Shown here in pieces: positions 50,299-61,112 of a stretch of DNA of 64,000 bases (position 1 is its first letter; every line of letters begins with the position of its first letter). The stretch is from Mesaphorura yosii. Taxonomy: Eukaryota > Arthropoda > Collembola > Poduromorpha > Tullbergiidae. Below the pieces are notes generated by a model. That model worked only from the letters and a program-made list of their open reading frames with translations. It searched no databases and was not told the origin of the DNA. The position numbers and the translations under genes were made by a program. Where the stretch lies: contig WIXG01000027.1 of assembly GCA_009869945.1 (NCBI GenBank), forward strand, positions 124,001 through 188,000. The letters are read 5' to 3'.

Positions 50299-51938
50299 AA
50301 GTTCAAGTCAAGTTTTGTTAAGCGAGTTAAGCCGTGCCAACTGCAATGTGCTTGCACCTGCTACAGCTGCAGTCAAAATTTATCAAGCCAACGTGATGGC
50401 GACATTATTGAGGGAAAAGTGGAGTCAGAGTCAGAAAAGGTACAGTTCAGGAACCCAACAACCTTTCCGTCTACTGTTTCCGACATATTATGTAACTTGA
50501 TTCCTGCTTAATAGATACAGTCTTGTCTGGCTGCATCTTCTCCCTTTTTAATTGCACCTTAATGAAGATGAATTGTATAGCACCTGACAAGCTGCCACAA
50601 AATATTTATTACAGCTGCAAGTTTCTCTTTCACCAACTTCCTTCTTTCCTGATTCTTACGTGCGTTTTATTGCTGTCATTCATTTGACTATAAACTCTCT
50701 CAGGTCTGGCATTACTATCACTCATTACGTAACACGTAATCAAGCTTGTGAACTCGCAGAAAATGCAAGCCACGACGCCTCGAGTTTTGATCTTTCATGA
50801 ATTTGGTGATTTTGTCAACAAGTTTCCTGTTGAAAGTTTCTACATTGAGCATAATTTTGTTCAGCTAATTCTCCTCGGCCACACGAACAACGTTCGTCTT
50901 TCCTTCTTAGTACTTAGCACCTTTACGAATTATTATCGCATACTTCAAAAATCAAACGCCATACGCATACGTCGAAAATACAGATTATCATCATGCACGT
51001 ATGTATCAGTAGATTATTGTTGAGCTCGTTTCTCATATGTTAAGACACGAGGCGGTCCCAACTCAGGATTTAATACCGACCATTGCGTTAGCACTCCAAG
51101 ACGATGCTGAAACCAGTTTGATTGAAACCAAGTACCTTCTACAAAATGATTGGTCTTGGTTTGCTCCTCATCGCAGCATTAATTAAACCGAGCAATCAAG
51201 AACTGCGTTTTTGTGTCAACAGATGTGATTCAGCCACGATGAGAGCTATGTTAGAGAAGTTAGATTTTGCATCCGTTTAGCACATGTACCCGAATACAAT
51301 ATCATACAAGTTTGAGTAAGATCTTGCGTACAGGGATGAAATAAATGGCAGAGTAAACATTTAACAGTTGATTATAATCAAATCAAGATTTGCTCCTGCA
51401 GCCGTACTCGTACTGTCGTACTCTGACGGCAGGCAAACGGCTGATGCTGAAGTTGATCAACAAGAATGCAACAATCGTACTTTTTCCCTCTGAGCCCTGT
51501 GGTCGTGGCCACTCAATTAAACGCGAGGAATGTCGTTATATTAAGTCGTGCAGTCGCGGCTGTTGCAGCAGTTGCAATTTAATAATCCAACCAAATTTTG
51601 CAAGTATTGCGAAGTAACCGTTTGTATTTCGGAATCTGGACACTCAAACGTGTAAAGTTTCTTTTATTAGCATGGAGTGTTGAATGATTGAAGCGTCATT
51701 GAAATGGGCATAACAGTGAATTGAGAGTAACTGTAACAAACAGGCTGCCGCATCTAAAAATATTCCTCAACAAAGAGTAAGTAAACCAAGACTTGGAGAC
51801 ATTTGCAAGGTTCAAGGCGCTGCTCTGAATTGTTAACCGCATGAAAATATGCATTGTCTAAAAATATTCGGGCCAAACCCGGCATCGCTCATAGTTGTAA
51901 AAATTTGTTCCGCAGATAATTCCTCCGTGACTCTGTCC

Positions 51939-53672
51939 ATGGATGTCTCGAAAATGTTGCAGTCGGCACGAATGATCCCCAGACAGCAGCATTTGGTCGC
52001 TATTGTAATCAGTATCATTCTCCTGAGCAACTCTTACTCGTCTGCCGTGAATCCAGACGCAACAAATTTGCAAAAACTATCCAGAGCTCACTTGGAATTT
52101 GCATTGTCGCTGTTCCGGGAGTTGGCGTCAGATTCTAACCCAACAGACAATGTGGTAATTTCACCCCACAGGTAGCACTCAAATTCAAATTTCCAGTGTT
52201 GATAACCTTACTCATGATTATGCAAAATTTCAGCATAGCGTCTGTCTTGTCCCAGCTTTGGCTCGGAGCAGGTCAAGGTTCACTGACTTCAGAGCAACTA
52301 GAAAATGTTTTGCACTATAATGAAGGAGGACTATCACCGGAACAAGTTCATGAGGCATTTCGTTCGTCCTTGTACACACTAGACGATCCGGATTACAAAG
52401 TAACATTTTACAGAACATGACATTTGATGAATGGTACAGCAAAATCAGCTTAAAGGCTTCATATTTGTCCAGAACGTAGTAAAAACAGCCAATGGCGTCT
52501 TTCTGCAAGCCGGATTTCCAATCCGAACCGGGTACGAGTCAAATCTGAAGAAGTATTACAACTCAAGCGTGGACGAAGTGGATTTCGAAAATGGGGAGCA
52601 GTTTGCGAGGACAATTATCAATCGTTGGGTGGAAAAGCAGACGAATGGGCATATAACAAAACTTCTGGAGACTCCCATCCCGAAGAATACAAGGCTGCTG
52701 CTCGTGAATGCACTCGCACTCCGAGCATTGTGGAACAACAGCTTCGATCCTTTACAAACGATCACAAATGGGCATTTTTATCAAGACGCAAATTCCAAGT
52801 GGGTTACACAATGCATGCAAATTCCGCAAATTGGCCATCGATATTAATGTAGTCTCATGTTGAATATATCTGTTGGCTATTCCAGAATGCAAATTCCCAT
52901 GATGACTGGGAAGTTCAATGTCTTGCTTGGAGGAAGCGCGGCTCTAAAATGTCGCCTTCTCGAGCTTCCATTCCGTGGGCGACGTCTTTCAATGTTTATT
53001 CTCCTGCCTGATTATGAAAATATCCTGCGACCATCGCACAGCAAAAGAAAAGCGCCTTCAGCGACTGCGTCGCCGGCTTCTTTGTTGGCCAAACTGGAGT
53101 ACAGTTTAACCGCCGAGAATCTCAAACGATTATTTTCTACATTGAAGGTTATTACTTTAATTGCGGCTTAGCGTCCAATAAGCGGAAATCATAGTATGAA
53201 TGACTTTTATTTTATTTTCAGGAAGAGAAGAAAGTACGTGTCAAACTGCCAAAGTTTCGTGTTCAACACAGCACCAATCTAGTCGAGACATTGACTAGGC
53301 TCGGCTTGACACACATCTTCGACTCGGGAAAGTCAGATTTTACTGGAATTTCCGATTCTAAGGAATTGTACGTCAGCTCGATTGCTCACAAGTAAGCGCA
53401 GAATTCGTCTAGACATTGTGAACTAGAAATTATACGATTGAGAAAATAATAACGTTACTGTTCGCTGTTCTTATTGCAGAACGATGCTTGAGGTTCGTGA
53501 AGAAGGTGCGAAAGGGTACGCCATTACCGCGACCGAGATCGAGAGGACGCACGATGTCGGTGCAAAGTACTTTGAAGTCAATCGCCCATTCCTGTTTCTA
53601 ATTTGGGATTATCATTCCGGAGCTTTACTATTTATTGGACGCGTAGCAAATCCTGAACCCCTACTCACATGA
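51939..53672 (+). CDS. Secreted serpin (serine protease inhibitor family)
   Basis: Six exons: 51939-52171, 52234-52399, 52473-52798, 52886-53147, 53222-53391 and 53480-53672, giving 449 residues. A hydrophobic stretch LVAIVISIILLSNSYSSA near residues 20-37 acts as signal peptide; a start at Met12 is possible. Serpin landmarks: NVVISPHSIASVLSQLWLGA, the KTANGVFLQAGF strand, FARTIINRWVEKQTNGHI, MQIPMMTGKF, and the signature FEVNRPFLFLI near the end. The hinge reads EEGAKGYAIT (393-402). Inhibitory serpins have small residues at P12-P9, but here P11 is Tyr and P9 Ile, and Lys sits at P13. By the usual count P1 is Thr409, with Arg408 next to it. A basic insert (HSKRKAP...ASPAS) interrupts the region after FILLPDYE. 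Fold certain; inhibitory activity doubtful. Confidence 0.92.
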
Positions 53673-55409
53673 GGACGTTAACCAGGCTGGGTTTAGTGTA
53701 GTTACTTGTAGCTTTAGTTTCGTCAGTACGACAGGTTTTATTGCGCTTTTGTACTTTTATGCACAGTTTTTGCATGCTATAGATTTTACGGCTTTGATAA
53801 TCGTACGTGACCGCAAAGAACTCAAACTTCCTGCCTTCTGTAACTTCCTACTTTTCTAAGTTGAACCAAACTTCTTTAGAGCAGTGCATCGTAGATTATT
53901 TCTGTGTTCATCAATGAATTAAAACTGCATTAATGGCCAAATCCCTTGGAGACCGGACCAAGTTCCAACGTACCACAGTGCAGGGATGTAAATCAGGACC
54001 GACGAAGAGATTTTATTGGGACTTTGTACTGTTATGGAATAAAGCCTTCTTATCTTGAATACCAGTCTTCCTAATTCGACGATTCAAGTGTTTTCTAGAA
54101 CACTATCATCTCTCAGGAGCCATGCCTCACGATTTGCAAACTCAAATTGGAACCACATGTGAAGGGGAGACGATGTGCACTTCACTTCGGAGCATTACTC
54201 GATTCATGCAACGATGCAACTAAACAAAGCACACGTGCGCCCGTCAATCTATTCTAATTTGCGTCCAAAGTCTGCTGCAGGTACACCTGCTCCGACAACG
54301 ATAAGATTATTATGCCATCAGTTCATAATCCGCAGTGTACACAAACTTCCTTGTGCTGATGAATTTGCTTAATTGTCTTTGTTAGCGATTGTACCTGGAG
54401 TTATTGGCAAACCGATTGACGGTGGCTGTTCATAAATACAACATGGACTAAAATAAATCTGACCCGGTGCAGCTCTCACTCAGGCAGGTCACTAAGAGCG
54501 TATCTGGTCTTGTCACGTTATCTGCAAAGCACAGGTTCTCATTGGCACCTAAAGCTGTTCACCTGATTCCTGGAGCTAGTTGCAGTGGACGCCAGCAATT
54601 CATAATAAGCAATGCGTTGGAATTGGCAACCGGCATTTTATTGCTTAAATGGAACCGGCGAACTATAGTACTTATGAACCTTCCAATACGCAAACCTGTC
54701 TGTTTCGTGTGTACCAAGCGCTGAGCCGTCTTGTGCGTTTATTCCGGGCTTGCACCGCACACTGGTCCCCGGCTCCCGTGTAGCACGGGCACTGGTGCGT
54801 GCTTTAGCGAATGCCGACACAAAGTGTGTGATGCGGTGTATGTTGAGCATCTTCTTTTAGCCTTGGTCCGCGTAGAGGGCAGACATTGGATTTGAATAGA
54901 ATATTTATCAGCACAGAGCTCGGCTGTACAGTTGTGTTGCTCTGAAGCTTGCCTTCTTTCCAAAAACATCCAAGCCAAAATATTATTAGAAACCAGCAGC
55001 ACTGTAAAAGACGGCAACAGAAACTTTCATTGAAGCTTAACCAATTTCCAACTTTTATTCACTCGTTCGGTTTCGTCAGAACAAGACGCTTTCAATTTAG
55101 TTCCGCATTCACTGAAAAATATTGAACACTAAAAGAAGAAAAGAAGCGTACAAGCAGTTTCACGAAGTCATTGCTACAAGAAAAGAGAATTCTATACGGC
55201 TTACTTAACTAGAGTTTCGTTTTGGTCTCTTCTATTTCAGATTAACTTTTAAGTCTTACACACTTACACATTACATAAGTCCAAGACTCAGAAGGAGTGG
55301 AAGACGAAGAGAACAAGATTTATACTTTGAATTTAACACTACTCTTAAGATTTAGCTAGTTTAGAGTTTTAGAATTTACCATTCAGCATCACTACCTACA
55401 CACAACAAG
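53673..55409. other. Serpin 3' UTR and spacer before the DDX6 gene
   Basis: Contains the serpin 3' UTR and the promoter/5' UTR of the helicase gene. No gene recognised in between. Confidence 0.55.
54038..54043 (+). terminator. Poly(A) signal of the serpin gene
   Basis: AATAAA 366 bp after the serpin stop codon. Confidence 0.6.
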
Positions 55410-58325
55410 ATGAACACGGAGAATTCACCTTTTAACATGAAGCATATTGGCAGCGGCGTCCAGTCATCGCCGACAACAACGCTCTCGTCAAATAACTCGA
55501 ATAATACGATTAAAAGTATTAGTGGTGGTGGTGGTGGACAAGGTGGCAAAAATGATTGGAAAGCCAGTCTCAAATTACCACCGAAAGACAACAGACTGCT
55601 TACAACTGATGTAACTGATCGAGAGGGTAAGGAGTTCGAAGATTTCTGTCTTACACGAGAACTCCTCATGGGCATCTTCGAAATGGGGTGGGAGAAACCA
55701 AGTCCAATTCAAGAAGCATCCATTCCAATGGCACTGAGCGGTAGAGATATCCTAGCACGAGCTAAAAATGGTACTGGCAAAACTGGGGCTTACTCTATAC
55801 CCATCTTGGAAAGAATCGACACCTCACTTGAGTCAATTCAAGGTAAGCACAACTTTTCATTTTCTACCATTACTAATGGATGCCTTCTGAGACAATCTGC
55901 TGGACAAATTGAACCAGATGAGCGTCAATGGGCGCCTAAATGGCCGATGTAAGAGGTTTAGGAGCAGTTAGGCTGAGGGTCCAGGGTAGAATTGGGGCGA
56001 CCTGGAGCATTTCTGAGGTCAATGATTCGGTTTAAGATTCTCTTAACTTGAGCCCGCTCAGCTCACATAGTTCTTTAGCTTTTGCTACAATTTATCGTTT
56101 GCCTTTGCGTGAGTTCTAAATGTAAACAGTTTTGCATATTAAGTCAGACAGTTTTTCTTACATAATGACTATGGCTACCTTAACTGAACTTGTATTTGAT
56201 TTGAATTGGAGAGATTTTGAAATTACAACTAAGCCTGACTCTACTCTCCTAACCGACTTCTCTCATCTGTAGACGAAACGTGTCTAATTTGTGCCTCCTT
56301 TCTTCCTTTTCAGCACTGGTCATTGTCCCAACGAGAGAACTAGCACTGCAAGTCTCACAAATCTGTACTGACCTGTCAAAGCATTTGACTGGACTCAAAG
56401 TTATGGTAACTACTGGTGGTACTGGGCTGAAAGATGATATCATTCGTGTGTTTCAGAAAGGTAAGCCAGCAAGCTAAATTAATCTATTCCTCAGCAATAC
56501 AACACCTCCGACATTATTAGAATTTCAAACTCGTATTAGATTCGATGTCGTTAAATTCAACTTCGTGTAGCCTGCCTTTCTTTTCTTGAATTTTCAATTT
56601 CTGTGCACTGGTTCTTTCAATTATTTAAATGTGATAAGGAATACGAATTTAGGGCATGTGAAACTTATTTTGAACGGTTGAATCTTTTTTATTATCTTCA
56701 ACATTTTGTCCGCCTGCACGGTTTTATGAACATTTCATTTTTTGATTACTTCAGTATCTTTTAAATATTTTACTAACATTTCTACTGACCGCCAACTGAC
56801 TGCGTTTGACGCTTACGGAAATTTCCTTTCTGTGCTGGTCATTTGCCAAGTTCTCAACGTTAGTGTGTTTTGCTTTATTGCATTGATATTTGAACGTTGA
56901 ATGCAAGACAGAATGATGGGTGATTTGAATTATGACGGTACACTAGTACACTAGAACACTTTATGGAGTTTACCGACATTAACCCCTGGCTTGTCCTTGG
57001 TCGCGTCATCAAGTAGCATAGTGCATGGAGTACGACTGCATGGCTCGATTATTATCTGCACTAATTTTACATTATGTGTACCAAGTCTAATTTGATAGGA
57101 CGGGCTAACATGAGTATTTTGTTTTCTTTCTTTGCAGTACATGTCATTATTGCCACGCCAGGCCGCATTATTGATTTAATGGAAAAGAATGTCTGCAAAA
57201 TGGAAGATTGCAAGATGTTGGTACTCGATGAAGCAGATAAACTACTATCGCAAGACTTCACAAGAATGCTGGATAAACTGATTTCATTTCTACCCCCTAA
57301 GCGACAAATTCTTCTGTTTTCAGCGACGTTTCCTGTTACCGTCGAATCTTTCATGGTGAGTCAGTTTCAACAATTTGTCGAATTTGCCCGCTGAGTTCAG
57401 CCCCTTTGTGAGAATTTGTGCGCAATTCTTAATGTCGCTTATTTCTTGATTGCAGAAAAAGCACACAATTGATCCGTACAAAATAAATCTCATGGACGAG
57501 TTAACACTGAAGGGTGTTACTCAATACTATGCTTTTGTACAAGAACGCCAGAAAGTTCATTGCCTGAATACGCTCTTCTCCAAATTGGAAATTAATCAAT
57601 CCATTATATTTTGTAATTCGACGCAACGTGTGGAATTATTGGCCAAGAAAATTACTGAGCTGGGCTACGCATGCTACTTTATCCATGCAAGAATGAATCA
57701 GGCTGACCGCAATCGTGTTTTTCATGATTTCCGAAAGGGACACTGCCGCAACCTTGTTTGTTCTGGTAACTTCCTCAGATAGCAATGACCGCTTATCGGA
57801 ACTCATCGCGCTAAAATGCGGGGAAATTATGCTGATGTTTCTTCCTTTGTACAGATTTATTCACACGTGGTATTGATATTCAAGCAGTGAACGTTGTCAT
57901 CAACTTTGACTTTCCAAAGATGTCTGAAACGTACTTGCACAGAATTGGTCGCTCAGGACGATTTGGACACCTTGGAATAGCCATCAACCTGATTACATAT
58001 GAAGATCGGATGAACCTGCAAAAGATTGAACAGGAACTTGGAACAGAGATTAAGCCCATTCCCAAGGTACGGTTCAATATCCACTCTCGTTATCATTATC
58101 ATGCAAAAATATTATAAGGAAGTCAAGCTTCACTTGACTGTAGAAGTTTCGCATTACATAATGTTGATATTTGAATATCTTTGGCAAATTTATGAAATCT
58201 GACACTAATTTCTTTCCTTTGTCTTTAAATAATTACAGGATATTGACAAAACGTTGTACGTCGCTTCGCATCATTCGGTTGCAGAGGATGATGAAAAGGA
58301 CGGCTACAACGACAAGAGCAACTGA
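55410..58325 (+). CDS. me31B: ATP-dependent RNA helicase DDX6 / Me31B / CGH-1 (DEAD-box)
   Basis: Six exons: 55410-55842, 56314-56460, 57138-57355, 57456-57765, 57855-58066 and 58239-58325, giving 468 residues (human DDX6 483). A cytoplasmic P-body helicase that represses translation and promotes decapping with the CCR4-NOT and EDC/PAT partners. Motifs in order: Q motif KPSPIQ, motif I AKNGTGKT (118-125), Ia [15 protein letters not shown], Ib TPGR (200-203), II DEAD (224-227), [33 protein letters not shown] (398-407). The phrase [31 protein letters not shown]-type N-terminal block is diagnostic of this subfamily. The N-terminus is Ser/Asn rich with a G5 run, and the C-terminus is short and acidic. 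Very well conserved and complete; introns 1 and 2 are 0.47 and 0.68 kb with nothing notable. Confidence 0.97.
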
Positions 58326-58471
58326 TGCAGCATGCAATTTTCAGCAAACTGGGCAAACCAACTTTAATCCTTTGTTTTGGTTGAATTTAAACTTCTTGTT
58401 GCGAATCAAATTCGGCATGTTTTTGTTTGATTGGATTGTTTTGGAAACCAAAATTGAAATATTCGGACAAA

Positions 58472-58477
58472 AATAAA
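58472..58477 (+). terminator. Poly(A) signal of the DDX6 gene
   Basis: AATAAA 147 bp after the stop codon. Confidence 0.65.
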
Positions 58478-61084
58478 CTCAAAATTCTAATTGGCATTTA
58501 AACTGACTGCATTAATTCATTTTCAAGCTTTCACTCCTCGATTTTGTAAAAGAAGATACTCTGATCCTGCTGCACCTCTTGTTGGTTGGCGGAATGTCTG
58601 CTGTGATATTCTTCGAGACTTACCTTTGTCCAATCTGCAAAAGAGATAAGCATAAGATCTCACGGTCCAGTCCAGATACGACATGGTACAGACTTGATTC
58701 AACTGTCAACTCTGTGTTGATTCGCAAATGCTGTTCGACTCACTGGTGTATAAATCGGGATAATTAACAGCGAGTCTTGTTCATGTCGCTCTATTACCTA
58801 TCAAAAGGCGATTAATTTTTAACACTTTGTTTCGTCTTTGACACTCGATACTGGTTTTGGTCCTGTAACTTCATTATATTGGACGTATTTCGCGGTGAGA
58901 ATCATTGGAGATAAGGGTTTTCGACTGAAGAATTCTATTCCAAATGTGTCAATAAGGTCGGGCCACTTTATCATTTTTTTTATGCATTGAATCGTCTCGG
59001 ATTGGTTTGTTTTTCAGTTCACAGTGATTTCATGAGTTCAAATCGTCAGTTAGTTGAAATTCCTGGGTGCCTCACTTCCTTTCCGTTATATCGTGACCAG
59101 TCGAGTGTCTGGATGATATTTGACACTAATGGCATGTGTGGAAATATTTTTATGAATTTGTAAGCCTAAAAACCTCTTTGACGCTCACAGACTCCGGACC
59201 GACAAGAAAGACACGTGATATTCCTTATGTTAGCGGCGCGGCGAGAAGCATAAAAAGTAAGAGATACATAAAATTCGCACAATTCTCTTATTTCACTCTG
59301 ACGCATGCAAATACACAACTGGTGTCTCAGGCTGAACAATTTTACATTTCACACTCGCTCAATTGTGTACCTTGTGCATGTTGTCGATTTAATAATTTTA
59401 TTGACTTTTCACGTCTTTCCTCACGTCGTATAACGCAGTTGTGTACTATTTTACAATCATTTTCTTCGGAGTCGCTGAAATGCTGCACGGCTTTTTGCCT
59501 CCTGGTTTTACGGCTGTTTTATAGCTAGCACCCCGACAAAATAATTACGTGTATTAAATTTCTTACTGCGTCGTGCCGGAGTCGTGATGGACTCAAGTCA
59601 CATCTTCTGAGACTTGTTTGCATACTTCACACAACGCACGTCGTGTGTTAAAGAGAACGAGGATGCGTCCCGGGGTTGAAAGAATTAACGCTGCCTGAGG
59701 ATCTTTTTTCGCAAACGTCTTTTTTCTTTTTCTTTTGCGTGGTCATGTCATGTCGCTTTTGTGTCGTTTTTTCACGGTTAGCCACAAACAAAGTCTGTAA
59801 AGCAAACACTCTCGTTACTCGTTACAATGATTAAGTGTGACTGAGACCAAAAGTTATTATTATTTACCTTTTGATTTTGCGAGCCCGCTTGTTCGTGTCG
59901 TCTCCATGTTTCTGCTTTCCGCAACCACGCTTGATTCACAACTCGCAAAACTTGCCATTTCTGCACAATAAAGAATGCATTGAGGGCTGCAACCTGCAAT
60001 TCCATAACTCGTATCCAGTTATACAGTTCCATTTTGATATTCAGTCAGCATCCAGTTCCAGGGTCTAGTTCTCACGAGTAGCAATTATTCTAGGACCAGT
60101 TTTACTATCATCGCCTGCGCATTACTCATCTTTACTTTCTTTTAATTTAATGGCTACGGCCAGACTCCATTCCTTAAATCCTTCTCGTCTCATTTCACTT
60201 CTCCCTTTCTCGAATTCGATTCAACTCTTGTCCATCTCGATTCAATCATGGTCATGAGAGCCGGCGAACCGGACCGTTAGGAATGCGAGATCACGTATGC
60301 ATACTACGAGGCTTTCGGCCATCCACAGAGTTATCACACACTCATTTGGGATTATTGCATTTCATCTTCATCTCTCCATTTCGTCTTAGCACGAGGGCTG
60401 AGATCTTTTCCCGTGCACAACCACGCATCTTTCTCGCAGATACAAAGTCTGCGTAACACCGAACACAGACATTGTTGCAGATGCAGACTCCGTGAACTGT
60501 GCTTGTCTCAGCCGTGCTTCATCTGACAAAAGACGGAGTTGTGGACTCAGCGGCTTAGAAACCCTTCTCGGAATGAATTGTTCATACAAAGTTACAACAA
60601 TGCGAGAGTAAGGAGCATCAGGTGCACACATTATTACGTGCACGCATTAACTATTACGTATTTCGAATCTTGGGATGCGCGTACCTCACTCTCCGTCTTC
60701 GTCTTCTGCAGTGGACGGCACACAGAAGGGTTTGTGTACGTTTATGTACCTCACATGGTGAGAACGCGCAAGTTTTTTCGTCTTCGTTCGTCCAACATCA
60801 TTATCATCTTACCTGCTTCGTGATTCAGGTTTTAGTTGATCAAACGCTGCGGTCAAGTGAACTGCACTTGCTATAAGCCCCAACACATCGAGAAAACCCG
60901 CTAGCAGGTGACTTTGATGGTATGGATTCGTGCAATAGGACCCCGACTAACTCTTTGTGTGTGTCCAGTGAAAACGATTGTGAGGACCGTGAAAATGTGT
61001 TCGACCCCTCATTTGACTCATTTGCGAAAGCCAGAAAAGTTCTAGCTCCTGAAATTCCAGGAGAAAGCCGCGTCTCAAGTGCCA

Positions 61085-61112
61085 TATAAAAGTGAAGCAC
61101 GCGAAACTCAGT
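61085..61112 (+). promoter_or_regulatory. Possible TATA promoter
   Basis: TATAAAAG followed 25 bp later by the arthropod initiator word TCAGT. Spacing is slightly short and no confirmed gene follows within the window. Confidence 0.25.

Larger units (their letters stand above)
49285..51938. other. Intergenic region with a hAT-type element
   Basis: 2.65 kb between the dsRBD gene and the serpin. Contains the short transposon at 49834-50290. The remainder shows no gene; open frames are under 120 codons with no recognisable content. Confidence 0.5.
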
